A DNA stretch of 64,000 bases from positions 62,001 through 126,000 of the forward strand of contig JAJNNX010000023.1 of NCBI GenBank assembly GCA_023159155.1, written 5' to 3'. The position numbers were made by a program, and so were the translations under genes. Below are positions 1 to 12,047 of this stretch, piece after piece. How positions within the stretch are numbered: the first letter of the stretch is position 1; every line of letters starts with the position of its first letter. This DNA is from Ustulina deusta (Eukaryota > Ascomycota > Sordariomycetes > Xylariales > Xylariaceae). A model generated the notes under the pieces. That model saw nothing but the letters and a program-made list of their open reading frames with translations. It was not told the origin of the DNA and made no database searches.

Positions 1-719
1 AGTATGCCTATAGGGGCTTGGAGACAGGTCTCTCAAGTCTGGCCGGATCCGGTCAACATTGAAAAGCCTTGGGCTTCGAACCGCAAGGCCGGCTTGAACT
101 CGCAAAAGGCCATTAGTGTTTATTGTGTACATATGTAAGGCAGAATCTGCCTTACTGCCTATTATAGCTATGATTTATTGGAGACTTTGAATCGGCGTTA
201 TTAACTACGGCGTTAGCTGCTACTTTGGGTATTCGCGTTGGTTGAATACAATATTAACCGGAATAGTCGGTCTCCCGTTTCTATTACAGTTAGGGTTGCT
301 GCTTCGTACAAGATTTTACACCTTTATGAGAGCATTTTGATAGGATCTAGCTTGTCAGTACCGTAATAAAATAGAAGTAAGGGGCGGAAAGAGCTAGTAT
401 ATTTGTTATCTTTGCAGCTTTCGAGCTTAACAACCAGCGGCTTATAGAAAGAAGGCAGCCCAAAATCTACTTAATAAATTAAATGTCCTACAGGATCAAT
501 AGTAAAACAAAACTGCTGATCTCGCAACTAATTTAGCTGTTTTATTACGCGCCTCCTTTGAACCGCAGTACTAGCTACCTTACTCTTCTTCGGATTATGG
601 AGCAATAAGATAACGTGGTTTTGTTATCTGCCCGAAGCCAAAGCCTCTTTTCTACACGTGAGCGCCTTGTGGACTACTGCTAATAGTTACGCCGGCCGTT
701 AAAGTGCAGACATATATAA
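1..719. other. gene-free stretch
   Basis: I see no convincing coding sequence. Positions 135-155 form a near-perfect palindrome (10-base arms GTAAGGCAGA / TCTGCCTTAC around one base). The rest has short, interrupted frames and no recognisable family. Confidence 0.5.
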
Positions 720-819
720 ACAGGATCCACTTCTCTTTTCCTACCTGGATCATTGATCACGGTCACGTGACGGCTCACTGGATCACAGTGATCCAGGCTC
801 ACTGAGCTACAAGTGAGCC

Positions 820-1097
820 ATTGCTCTATCATATTTCCTATGTCTATATAACTTCATGATTTCCTTTATATCTAGTCACTCTTTTATATAGTTCCTTAGC
901 TATCAATCTTACACACTTATTGACCCCTACCTCAATGAACCAACTACAGAGTGAACCTTTGTCTTCTCTCTGTGGTGGGAGCCCCCTGAAGTCTCCCTAA
1001 CGAACACTCTGTTGATCACCCTATTGTTACCTGCAAATCAAGAACCCCCCAACGTTACTGCCCTTACCTCTCAGGTGATGTAAGGCAGGTTCGTTAC
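820..1097 (+). repeat. LTR-like diverged repeat, left copy
   Basis: A stretch around 873-915 (tagtcactc, then an AT-rich spacer, agttcc and agctatcaatcttacac) recurs around 62771-62813 in the same order. Both copies are preceded by TATA-like sequence (tatataac here, tatataaac there), as in the promoter and R region of a retrotransposon LTR. The copy seems to end near TTCGTTACA at 1097. No matching 5' end or target-site duplication could be fixed, so the limits are approximate and the LTR assignment is an inference. Confidence 0.35.
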
Positions 1098-3989
1098 AGG
1101 ACACCAGCTTTTCTCCGTCGTCAATTATATAAATCTGTAAAACCAATGTTAGTTATACATTCACACTCGACTACCGTGCAACTCGGCAATGGGAAACCAC
1201 CGGCGATGCTATGCATTTGTCAACGTCGAGACATGCGAAGCGTGGCCTGTTCATTTCTCATTGCCAAATCGGACAATATCTTCGAAAGGGGGGTAGAGTT
1301 ATCATACCGCAGTAAAAACCTGCAGATTCGCGACAAACCACAGATCGTAGAACAACTAATATCGACATGGCTAGTATAGCGCATATCTCATCTAGCCTTC
1401 TCTATACATACCTCTGCGTTCGTCGGTTGTGAGTGCTGTCAGTTCTATCAGCTCTATGAGTCCTCAGCAACGTGAATTCTGGGAAGAATGAGATACCTTT
1501 TTAAAGCAGGGGATTTTGTTTGCGTCGGATCTGCGACATAAGGACTCGGTGTCCTGCAGCAGTTCATCAAAGTTTCGTGACTCTCCCGGGGGGAGAAGCT
1601 TTCCGTCGTCAACGACAGGGCTGGCAAGCCAACCCAATTTCTGTCCCACAAAAAGTTCCGAGTCCTCGCTAGAGGAAGCATTGTGGTCGTGGTGCGACAT
1701 CTTCCCATCACATGACAAGATCTCTGCAGCTTGGACTGTTACTGATGGAAGGAAAAACGATGGCGATTCAGGCAAACCACAAAAGAAAACAAAACACGAA
1801 AAACCATCCTTAGGTACTTAGTCACTCTATCTAGGGGCGCTCCGCTCGTATTTGAACATCCGCCGGGCTACCAACTAGACTGAATTGGAGTACCCTAAGA
1901 AGTGGGAGTGAATTGTTTAATTTTTCTACAAGGGTTGAATAATCTAAGAAAAGCGACAACCTACTTCTGATCGGATTTCTTTTTCTGTTTTCAGCCCCCA
2001 TTGGGGGGCCTGCATGAAAGAGATGGAGAGGAGGGATTCAGCTCAACTAGGCCGGTGGCGGCACACCGGCAAGTGTCCTCCAATAGTAAACATTGAACAT
2101 TAAGAATATAAAACGAAGTCATGCAGGACCGGTAGATTGTTCTACAGCAGTTACTAATTACGTTCGCCTTCTTTAACATGTTTTCTCTCGGCGGATTAGC
2201 GACCCAATCCAATCCGAACCGGCAAGATAGCGGCATGCACAGCATCTCACTCAACCTGTCACTTTTTCTTATACTGCCGGGGCGGAGCTTGTGGAACGCA
2301 CCTAGCCAAGTAGAGATAAAGTACATGGAAATAGGACTAGGTGGTGGCGGTGTTGAAAGCCGATGCTTTCGTAAGCATAAATTAACCAATTGAACATCAT
2401 CGTAAAACAGGATGGATTAATTAAACCTCCCAGCCTAACTTATCGTCTCGTTAGGCTGCTAGACATGGATTTGGTTTCCTTATCTTGCTAATTAAGCCTA
2501 TGAGGTGTTAAGAAGGCTCGAGGATCTTCCAGAGCGGAATTAGATTGAAACATTGGTATAGCGACAGGTGCAGGTGGATAATTCTAAGCTTGTACTTCGG
2601 GGACGGTTTTGAAGCTGAAAGGGAGACTCGATTAGCCGACTAGATGGTGTGTCGCACAACAACAGCTAAACAGGGGAGTCTTTCGATCGGGTTCCTTCTC
2701 CACTCACGGAGAAGATACAAGGTGGTTGGGTGGTTTCTATCTGTTTTTTCTTACATATAACCCGTTAGAATATTCTATGAGGGGTATCCCTTTTCTCTTT
2801 GACGCGTCATTCTAAACTGTGTCGTTACCCGGATCACCCCCCCCCCGGCTAAGATGACTTGTAAAATTAAAGTAGCGCGTATTTTTAGTTATGAATTCGC
2901 ATCCCCCAATTAAGAACACTTTAATGGCGTGCTTGATCGGCATGGGTAGTAGATTTAGTAAGACACTTCTAAAGTGCTTACATTGTAACGCTGAAAATAA
3001 CTATAGCATTTCGGTGATTAAGTAATAAATCAAACTCATCTAAAACCAATTGTACGTAGCCAAGATTCAAATAATAGCAGATTATGTGAAGGGTAGGGCC
3101 ACATTATGGGAGCGTAATACTTCCATGAACAAGGCCCCGGGTTTTCTTTTATGACCAGAAAAACAGCGTCTGCGACGGGCTCGCGGTACAGTTTCACTTC
3201 AAGCTAGGATGATATAACACGATTATATTGTCTATAAGGTGGTAGTTGAGCGCCACAGCTTACGACGCTGCAAAACCTGTTTTGCCGACCAAGTCATTCT
3301 GTAATCAGACGCATGAATCATTCGTTTTTACGAACAATGCCTGGTAAGTATTTGTGCAATATTACGCGTTCACGGTTGCCGTGCCCAGGCCAATAAGATT
3401 CTAGTACAGGAAGGCAACAGGTCTGAAACAAAGGACTGTATGCGCCATCTTACTCAAAAATTGAAGATGCAACTCCATGCAGGCCATAGGGTGCTGCACA
3501 TGACAGCTTCTTGCATGCTATTCGTCGGTAAAACCGCAATTGTTGTATGTAGCCGAACAGTAGTAGAACAACCTGATTATATTTAACTCATACTTGGGCT
3601 ACAATTAGGAGTTAAGCAGAATCGGCAAGCGCTGCAAGCGCCAATGTTTTGGTGGGGTAGAGGCTAGAAGCCTTGTATATTCGACACATTGAATTTGCTC
3701 GAGTCAACAATTCCGGTTCTCTGCGGGCAAAGTCTGTTGTAAGTTAAAATGCTAGGTATAATGTTGTAGGGGAGTAGAAGATACCCCTACGGCGGATACA
3801 GTGAAAGATGTTGAAGTGGTGTGGGTGGATCACAGGGGCTTAACACATGCATGAGCCACTTGGTGGCTTTACTTGTATGGGATATAAACACTATGGGTGT
3901 TGATTTTCATGACATTTTTGGAAGGGGGCATCCACAACATAGCAACAACTGCGAACGAATTCATATTTCTTATTTCTTACACTTGATCA
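1098..3989. other. gene-poor region
   Basis: About 2.9 kb with only short frames on both strands. A 103-residue minus-strand frame (1464-1775) and its plus-strand shadow overlap, and neither shows a recognisable domain. A run of nine or more C lies near 2838. I assign no gene here. Confidence 0.4.
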
Positions 3990-4125
3990 ATTGATTCCCA
4001 AGAGAATAGAGTGATTACTATGCTAGGAAGTGTAGGTTCGGCCTGTCTCCTAGTGTAGGGGCGCTGTCATGTCTCCATGAGTTGTGAACAGCTATTTGCA
4101 GTTGCCCACTTCAACGTAGATAGAT
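3990..4125 (+). repeat. diverged repeat, copy of 7945-8085
   Basis: About 140 bases align with 7945-8085 with many transitions. The best block is aggaagtgtaggttcggcct against aggaagggtaggtacagcct, followed in both by tctcct and, further on, by cccacttc / tccacttc. It is probably an old repeat or duplicated flank. The family was not identified. Confidence 0.35.
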
Positions 4126-4228
4126 ACAGCCCCGACTACTCCAGCTAGTCAAAGAGGGCTCGGGAATCAACGATATTGAGTCCTTACCCATACACTTCTA
4201 CCTAGAGAGACCCACCTACAACCCAACT

Positions 4229-4305
4229 TGTCGCGGAGTGCCATATATACCGTTAATTCTCTCACGGAACTAACGGCGTCATTTTTCCGTCAAACAACTT
4301 CACCA
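4229..4305 (+). repeat. short dispersed repeat, copy 1 (of 2)
   Basis: Shares cttgtcgcggagtgcc, atatataccgttaat and then tttttccgt with 10682-10757. Internal CCGTTA / TAACGG halves allow a small foldback. It is MITE-like in size but no terminal repeats or duplication could be defined. It ends about 120 bases beyond the 3' end of the minus-strand regulator gene. Confidence 0.4.
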
Positions 4306-4421
4306 AACCCCCTGACATGGAATCCCGAAAGGAGAAAAACATTGATACTTGAATAACGTTATTTGAGTCTTCGCTTCTAGATCAGTATTTCCCCGCATTC
4401 CAACCACTTACGAAACTTCGG

Positions 4422-6191
4422 CTATACATATGAAGGAAGAGCACGATCGGAGCTAACGATAGCTTTCATCAAACTCAGATAGTTCAGGATTGGTTCACTG
4501 TCCGCGTGGAGATCTTGTTGTATCCAGAATGACTGAACCTGCGCTCGAAAAAGCTTCATGCTGCGCACATACCCATGTTTCTCTGTTCTGTCGATCAGGT
4601 TCAAAATGGCGGCTCTTTGCTCATCTGTGCGCGCCTCGCCTGCGATAATCAACAGGGGGAAGAAGTGGCGGCAGTAACAGTGCTGAACAGGCCCGGCGAA
4701 TGCGTTGTCTGTCAGAGAATTCAGATCCGCGGGCGGCTTTAGTGGATCCTGTGAAGCACGAGCGAGATAAACTCGAGTTGATATTCGGTATAACTGCGCG
4801 GTGAATTCAACATCGTCGGTCGGGTCATCTAGCACTGAAATAGAGGGTATGAATGGCAGGTTATCAACCTTCCACTCAAGCGCTCTGAGGCGATCTTTAT
4901 ACTCTATCTCCTGGCTTCTGGGGTCACTTGGGTCGAGTAACACTTCGCATATCTCGGAAAGTACGTCCAAGATTGCGTGAGGACGGTTCTGGAAGAGCGA
5001 CGCCTATGCTCCGAAATCAGCACACACTAGCATAGGGTTTATTGATAGACATACTGCCCTCTCTTCTACCAATGGCGAAGACTGACTAATTCCATGAACG
5101 TGGTTAATCGCTGTATCTGTGACTTTAGCAGCCAGATACTTGTGCCCCCAGTGATACAGCGTAAATCGAGACATTGAATCGTGGAAGTAGACCCAGTCGA
5201 GAAGATCACCATAGTCTATATTACCATTCGATTGATTTCCCAGTCGAGCACGTTGCACGATTTCCGTGGCTCCTCGAATATACCAGAGCCACTCACCAGA
5301 ATTTTCCGATGGCACTAGGATCTGTGCATGAATCATAAGCCTAAATTGTTTTAAGTTGCCCAGGCACGCTCGCGTTAACTCACTTCGAAGGCACATAGGA
5401 TCATACAAGCCGCGACATGTTGAGCAGCCTCGACCGATCCTTGGGCAGCCTCTTTCGCAGAAGCGGAGAGGGCCGTGAGCGCGGTAACCTTAAACAACAT
5501 GGTTTGGCGATGAATTCCACCACGATGAAGAGATGAGAAGGCAAGCAGCGCATAAAACAGAGCGCGCCTTGACACCGTATCATGAGTGAAGATCATTTGT
5601 ATGATCACATCGCGAAGGTGCGCTGTGGCTGGACTAAACGTCGCTAGCGAGCTGTGAGCAGCTTCGCGGACTGAAGGTGCGTATTATATGAGCTGGCTGT
5701 TGATGATTCCAAAACGTATGGGGGGGTATACTTACAATAGTGTAGCAGTTCCATGTGCGTTACTTCTAACTGGGGGTTTCTCGATAGCTTCGGACTCGGT
5801 AGAGCTGAGCTTGGGGGTTTGGCGGCACCTGGCAAGGATAGATATCGATACAATTCAATATCGTGTGAAGTTGTGTTGATGAGCAGATTGCCGTCCCGAT
5901 ATCGCATCTGTGTCCGCGTGCTGGTTGTCAGCAAATTTGCTCTAATTGCACGCCTCCTGTCGTTGTCCCTTGGCCACGACAGGCGGAGTCCGTATCCTTC
6001 GCATTCTCGCTGAGCTGAAGCACACCTCTGGCAAGTGGGCGCGCCCTGGTCGCATTTGACCTTTCGAGCTGGAGGCGCGTCATTAGACGGATTGCTCAGG
6101 CCAGACCCTCGAGGCGGCACAATTACTAACCTTTACACGTCCAACATCCCCGCTTCGATTTCGTCCTCGGGTTAGATGATACCGCCGACAT
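4422..6191 (-). CDS. Zn2Cys6 fungal transcription factor, five exons
   Basis: Sequence-specific nuclear regulator of the Gal4 binuclear-cluster type. Inferred exons on the minus strand: 6191-6131, 6068-5736, 5670-5384, 5321-5055 and 5003-4422, giving 509 residues. All four introns (51-65 nt) are GT-AG, and intron 1 contains a CTAATGAC branch site. The ATG at 6191 was chosen because it opens the frame for the first half of the zinc cluster. Splicing exon 1 to exon 2 restores CX2CX6CX6CX2CX6C, with CWTCKARKVKC followed by the CQRC half. Exons 3-5 resemble the fungal-specific transcription factor domain 2 (Fungal_trans_2), for example around VIIQMIFTHDTVSRRALFYA. No lesion is seen, so it is probably functional. 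The target genes are unknown. It is divergent from the NmrA-like gene, with a 668-base shared intergenic region. Confidence 0.88.
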
Positions 6192-6859
6192 CGAGTTTAG
6201 ACGTCGCTGCTGACAATTGGCATACGTAAAAGTAGATGATGGAAACTTGAAAGGCCCGAAGTCCGGAGTTTCAGGTCAATGAAGCCTTAAATCCGAGGTT
6301 CAATAGCGATGAGAAGTCATGTTGAGCTAGTGAAATCGGATAAAGTTGCTGGGGATGGAGTTGCCTTTTTATTCACGATTACCTGAGTTACTAATAATAC
6401 ATGTTAGCTGACATAGTGATCCTTCATTGGCGGGTCCACTTGAGACAACTTTTTCCGACGGAGCATTTGTCAGCTCATTTTAGTACGGCACAGACGACCA
6501 CAACACCATGGATAAGCTCGCAGATGTCGCACGACACCATATTATCTCCCAAGAAATCGTTATGGCTCACAAATCAGGAAGGATGGCCTGCAAAAGCCCA
6601 GCCCATGCGCTCACTTGGGTGAGCGGCAAACTCCAGCTGACGGACCTAAGAGTTCTTGGCATTAAATGAAGCCTTCACTGCCATCAAGGAGCAACAGGCT
6701 GCTATTTGTGCCGCCTATAAATATGGCCGTGTGCTTGTCCAAGATTTCTGGATTCCTCAACTCAATTCATCGCCCTCGTCCTCGTACTAAAAGCTCCTTT
6801 ACCTACTTCAAACCCGATCTTACACCGTATTCTTGTTCTTTCAGAGGACACACCCCATA
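6192..6859. promoter_or_regulatory. shared divergent intergenic region
   Basis: 668 bases separate the start codons of the divergently transcribed regulator and NmrA-like gene, so the promoters of both must lie here. CGG triplets, possible half-sites for Zn2Cys6 proteins, occur but are too common to call a site. No larger coding frame is supported. Confidence 0.45.
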
Positions 6860-7774
6860 ATGGCTACCTACCTGATCACTCAAGCAACTGGCCAACAAGC
6901 TCAGTGGACTATAAAGCATCTTCTCGCTGCCGGAGAAAAGGTCCATGCAATTGTGCGTGACCCTTCGAAGATTCCTGACGTTCTGAAGCGTCCAGGCGTG
7001 ACGGTCTTCAAAGGAGAAAGCGCCAATTTCGATGACGTTTTTCAAGCAGCACAAGGTTGCCAAGCGGTCTACTTGAACACTTTCCCTATCCCTGGCTTGG
7101 AAACTCAGCAAGCTAAGACCATCGTCGAGGCGTCCAGGAAAGCAGGGCTCAAGAGTGTAGTTGCATGCACGACCACGTGCACGGGAAACAAGGACCTGTG
7201 GGACGATGCTATCACCGAAGAATGCTATCTACGCGATTATTATCTCTCTAAGGCTGCGGTTGAAGATATTGTGCGCAGTGCCGGCTTCGACGCCTGGACT
7301 ATCCTCCGGCCGGCATTCCTCCATGTCGACTACATGTCGCCTAATGCCTACGAAAACTTTCCACGCCTCCTGACACACAGGGAGTTGGATCATTGCTTTA
7401 ATGACGGCGCGCGCATGGCCCAAACGGATGCTAGTGATGTTGGGAAGTACGCTGCGGCGGCCTTACAAAATCCGGCGAAATTCGGAGGCCAGGCGATTGA
7501 GCTTGCCAATGAAAACTTGACTATCGAGGAAGTTCGCGACATCCTTGTGCGAGTCAGTGGTAGAGATGTGACGACGAAAAAGTTGTCACCGGAAGACGGG
7601 GAGCCTGTCAGAGGTCAGTTCTTCCAGAAGTGGGTGAACTTCAAGGATGTTAGCCCTGTTTTGGCGGCTGCGCAGGAAGCGCAGGCTAAGTTTGGTATCC
7701 CTTTCACTTCGCTTAAGGAAGCTCTCCAGAGGGAGAAGACTCATCTCCTAGAAAGCTTGCCGGTCAAGGCTTAG
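6860..7774 (+). CDS. NmrA-like NAD(P)-binding family protein
   Basis: A 304-residue atypical short-chain dehydrogenase of the NmrA family, whose members bind NAD(P)(H) and act as oxidoreductases or as redox-sensing partners of transcription factors. The N-terminus (MATYLITQATGQQAQWTIKH) is the Rossmann beta-alpha-beta unit. The usual GxxGxxG is degenerate: only the central Gly of QATGQQA remains, which I recall as common in this subfamily. A YYLSK segment may match the YxxxK pair. ATG 6860 was preferred over an upstream TTG at 6833 because the protein family starts there and the context ends in ATAATGGC. There are no introns and no lesions. Its partner is unproven, but the divergent regulator gene is an obvious candidate. 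Confidence 0.85.
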   Translation: MATYLITQATGQQAQWTIKHLLAAGEKVHAIVRDPSKIPDVLKRPGVTVFKGESANFDDVFQAAQGCQAVYLNTFPIPGLETQQAKTIVEASRKAGLKSVVACTTTCTGNKDLWDDAITEECYLRDYYLSKAAVEDIVRSAGFDAWTILRPAFLHVDYMSPNAYENFPRLLTHRELDHCFNDGARMAQTDASDVGKYAAAALQNPAKFGGQAIELANENLTIEEVRDILVRVSGRDVTTKKLSPEDGEPVRGQFFQKWVNFKDVSPVLAAAQEAQAKFGIPFTSLKEALQREKTHLLESLPVKA

Positions 7775-7944
7775 TGACGTAGGGTGGGTGGAATATGAAG
7801 TGGCTGGTTAAGGACTTGTGCAGCCACTTTATGGCTATACAAGCTAAGGCATCAGCCAACACCGCCAATCCGGCGAGTCTCCTAGCATTAGATTAGACAA
7901 CACACTCCTTTCCGCTAGTTATTGCGTTAAATTCAGTTTCATTC

Positions 7945-8085
7945 TTTCATGGTCGTCTAGTTCCCGAATAAAGGAGTTAGGTGTTTATCCGAGGAAGGGT
8001 AGGTACAGCCTATCTCCTTGTCTCAGGGCAAGTGAGTACCCCTATATGACTGAGCCTACTCACATTGTCCACTTCATTAGTCGTA
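7945..8085 (+). repeat. diverged repeat, copy of 3990-4125
   Basis: Partner of the 3990-4125 block. It starts about 170 bases after the NmrA-like stop codon. Differences are mostly transitions, in keeping with RIP or age. Confidence 0.35.
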
Positions 8086-10681
8086 TGTGTCCACATCTCT
8101 GCATATTGTTTATTGACTAGAGTCGTACTTGATTATTGTATTTGGCAGACAGATATTATGTTTGATTTGCCCTGCCATACGGTGAATAATGCTAGGTTGT
8201 CATCTAATATAACACGCTAGGGTTAAGTAGATCTTGACTTATCTATGATTGCACATGTATCCTACATCTTAAGCAGAGCCATCTGCTGTCAGTTTCATGA
8301 TGTGAGTTCGCGGCTAATGCGGTCGCTGCTATCCTTATTCTAGATGGAGCCTTCGGTAAACGGTCCTCGGTATTACAAACCTACACGCATAGCCCAGTCT
8401 GCGCCAGGGATGTGTCTGGAGACACATATCTGCGCCACTCTCAAGCAGTAATTACACCAATTCCATTTTACCCAACTGGAAGCTTATGGGGACCTATAGC
8501 AGATCGAGAGAGTGATGTGGGGCTTGGATAGGTCTGTCATGAATATCACATTGTATTCTGTCCGTGCCGTCATCGTAGAACAATGGTAAAAAAAAGTCAA
8601 CATTTCGGACACGAAGGTCTCGAATGTCCAGAAATCTGCCACTTAGTCGTTGCTCTCGTCCAAAAGTATTTCTAGAGCTAAATATTTTGCTGGTATATAT
8701 GCACTATGCAGGTGCATTTGCTAGCGTTGTCCCAGGGTATTATGTATACCGAGGGATTGTAATACAGTCTGGTTTTCGGTCGTGGCTTTTGCTTGCAACA
8801 AGGCTTTGACCGCAAAAAGAGAGGACAAGTGACGTGAAGCATAGGTTTGGTGCATTAAGATAATTAACCACATACCGCATTTGATCCTGTGAAGAACACC
8901 AATCAAATTCATTACGTACGCTTAAAGCGGTAAGATAATCTTAAGTTTATACGCCAAGTCGACAAGGAGACTCACCAACTTTGACCTCTTATTTTGTATT
9001 AGGGTCCTCTATTTATGGGAAGTAATCACATCTCCTGAGCATCTACACTCGGTTTGGCTGTGTAAACTAGTAATCTGTTTTCAACTGGGAATACTTGGTG
9101 GTACAGTAGGCTCGTAAACTCTAGCCCGCGGTCGACGTTGAACGTCACGTAGTGGCCATAGCTCAAGTACCTGAAGTGGGAACAGCAGCCATTACCGTTG
9201 TTGTTAGAAGTACAGGTTACTGATCGAGTAGTATGGTGCCCGTATTTGAGGCATTATGATTGACCGACTTGAGACCTGAGCTTAATTTAACATATACGGT
9301 GCAGATCAATTTCTGGCACAATTGTTTAACTTCCGACAACAGAGGAAAAATCACTTCCCTGTCTATCTATGTTTTTATTCCTGGATTGGGGGAAGTCACG
9401 TGTGAGCTGTCGAGAGTTTAACTTAGAATACCTATTTAGCAATAATGATCCCTGAAACTAGTACGAGAAGTACAACTGAGGTAATCTATCGACTTCGATT
9501 TCTAAGTTCTCTCCAGTGTATGGAAGAAGCTTTTTGTTAAATAATGGTTGAGTTCCGAGTGTCCCTTAGTTGAGATTTCGTAGTGGGGGATTTAGCTCCG
9601 GTGTAAAAATGGGTAAGAAGTACGTCGCTGCTGGATAGCAGTATTGAGGTAAGCGCTCAATATTATTGATTTTTGAGTTTATCAATCATTTGGGAGAACT
9701 TATGGCTTTATCTAGATCTTCTATTGCGTCTACCCCCTGTAACATTAGCGCCCGACGTCCCGTTCCGGGGATCTCTTGATTGATTAGATATATCCCATCC
9801 CACTCACTTAGCCACCCAAAATGCGTACAACTATTATTGTGACGGCACACAAGACCCTTAATGGGTGAACATCGAGACAAGGATCTCGCAGAGCAGCCCT
9901 TGCGACACGGACAACATATTGGGCGGTTAGTTGCTCGTGTTAAGGTAAAGCAGGGGTAGCTTCGTAAGTTACTCCCCATGTACATCTACCTTAGCTACGG
10001 GAGCAGACGTGACAACGCGTTCCCTACATCTTACGATCTCACATAACTGGAGACAATAGAACCAGAATTTATAAATTTAATAGCAAATAGACTCGCCAGA
10101 ATAAGAGAAACACCTAATACCCTCTCAATTCGCCGCATTTACGAGGAAAAATCTCATTCGCTGACACTATCTTCAAGGTTAATTGAAATTGCGGACTATG
10201 GCGCTCGGTTAGGGCTGGGGGGCATGCGTGGCAACGACTGGGCTGGGTACTCCAACATACAGTCGGCCAGTATCGAGGTGATGTCAGGGTCAGCATAAAC
10301 GCGCCAAGCTAGATACCTCGTCGCTCTGCCAAGCGAAAAGTGGCGCGATGAATCGGGTTGGAAAGCGAAATGATGTAGTCTAGTATAAAGTTAGGTCACA
10401 TAATATGTTGTAACAATTACGTCATGCTGCGTTAACCTCCCAATCGTATAATACTAACAACTCTCGATATCACCTCAGAATAGTGAATGTACTCATCAGA
10501 TCGTTTTTATCGGTAATTTACTAAGGTGTTAGTGCTTACTTAATCGTTGTAACTATAGAAGAATTGCAAATTATTGCAGCTTCGAAACAGTTGCATAAAA
10601 GTGAGCAGGAATAATCACAGCATACGAACTAGCGCCCCCAGAGGTAAACAAGGAGCCATAAGTGGACGAATCGGGCTACTG

Positions 10682-10757
10682 TCTTGTCGCGCGGAGTGCC
10701 CCATATATACCGTTAATCCAACTCGCCGGATTACCGGCGCGTTTTTTTCCGTGGCAT
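10682..10757 (+). repeat. short dispersed repeat, copy 2
   Basis: Carries cttgtcgcgcggagtgcc, atatataccgttaat and tttttccgt as in 4229-4305. An internal GCCGGATTACCGGC-like foldback (CGCCGG ... CCGGCG) is visible. Sequence on either side is not shared with the first copy, so the repeated unit is only about 75 bases. Confidence 0.4.
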
Positions 10758-11399
10758 GTCTTACATTTGTGTTATCCAAAGGGGAGCTTATAAGTTGAGT
10801 CGCGTGGTCAAACTCTTTTGTCCGAGTAACGAACCTAGTATGATTTAACCGCCAGTACAGGAGAACAGCGCGTCCGATAGCAGCGAGATATGATACAAAT
10901 GAACTATTAACCACCTTTGGCGGTGAGAATCTGTCTTTGAGTGGAGAATAGAGTCCCATTTCCGGGATTACAATGTGGAATATTATGCGGGGTTGTAGGG
11001 ACGGGATAGGTATTTAGCGATAGGTCCCGTCGATCATGGCCCCTGTCGGATGCCCCCGGCTCCCTCGTGTCCGGGTAATACGAATATTGAGGCTCGTATT
11101 GATGATGTTAGCAACGACTTATAATATTCTCCACATCTCAGAGCAGTATCATCTCATACCCGGTGCAGCCGAGAATACACACAGACACACACGACCATAA
11201 CCTGACATAGCGCAACGATGCTATTAGCTACTCTTCTGCCAAGACGTATAAGTTAGTAGATATAGATATATATAAGGGTAGAGGACTACTCAATGCCCTC
11301 AATTTAATTCTGTCTTCACCAGGAAACCACATAGAACACAGTCGATCCTAGAATATACTCACTACCAGCCCTCATTTTTACCCTCACTCAATCCGTAAA

Positions 11400-12047
11400 A
11401 TGCAGTTCTTCGCCACCATTATGGGCGTTGCCCTTGTTGCCTCTGGCGTGTCTGCCCAGCAAGCTGTCGTGCAGAACTCTTGCCAGTCCACCATCTATGT
11501 CCAGTCATTCCCTTATGATGGCAGCGCCGCCGGGACCCTGACAACTGTGGCCCCCGGAAGCTCGTTCTCTGAGAGCTTCCATGCATCCGGCTCGGTTCGT
11601 CTCGCACAACAGCTACGTCGTTAGGGCTATATAATCTAACGTACTAAATGTGCAGACCGTCAAGATCGCGACCACCAAGGCTCTCAGCAACCCGCTTTTC
11701 TTCGGCTACTCATTCAGCTCGAACCCGGACTACGCTTATTGTGAGCACACTCCTACATCCGCCTTCATGCATCTTGTGGGACCCAGGCTAACACAATGTT
11801 TCTCATAGACGAGCTCAGCACGTGAGTTTCCTGGTTTATATGTAACTATACATTCTGTATCCACTAACGTTCGAACAGTGAATGGGGCAACCCCTTCTCC
11901 AACTCTCACAATACCTTGAGTCCGGGCGAGGGCTGCGAGCTCTTCGACTGCGCAGCTGGTCAGGCTGACTGCTACTCTACGCCCACGATGAAGAAGGTGT
12001 ACGGTTGCCCACAACCCGTCAATCTAACAGCCACCTTCTGCGCTTAA
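11400..12047 (+). CDS. BYS1-domain (thaumatin-like) small secreted protein, four exons
   Basis: A secreted protein of 153 residues. Inferred exons are 11400-11594, 11656-11740, 11809-11821 and 11879-12047. All introns are GT-AG (57-68 nt), intron 1 contains TACTAAATG and the third exon is only 13 bases. The first 19 residues (MQFFATIMGVALVASGVSA) form a signal peptide. The mature part has NSC near its start, then FFGYSFS, YYELSTEWGNPF and several Cys ending in TATFCA, the pattern of the fungal BYS1 / yeast-phase-specific family, which has a thaumatin-like fold. The molecular function of the family is not settled; it acts outside the cell or at the wall. No lesion is seen. Frame continuity across all junctions supports the model. 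Confidence 0.8.

Larger units (their letters stand above)
7775..11399. other. gene-poor region between NmrA-like and BYS1 genes
   Basis: About 3.6 kb without a supportable gene. It holds the second copies of two repeats (7945-8085 and 10682-10757). A 99-residue minus-strand frame (9686-9985) with several Cys and the segment EIPGTGRRALMLQGVDAIED looks protein-like, but I do not recognise it and see no gene structure around it. Confidence 0.4.

Noticed and set aside
1464..1821. Overlapping 100-residue frames on both strands
   Set aside because: No domain, intron or conserved motif supports either one.
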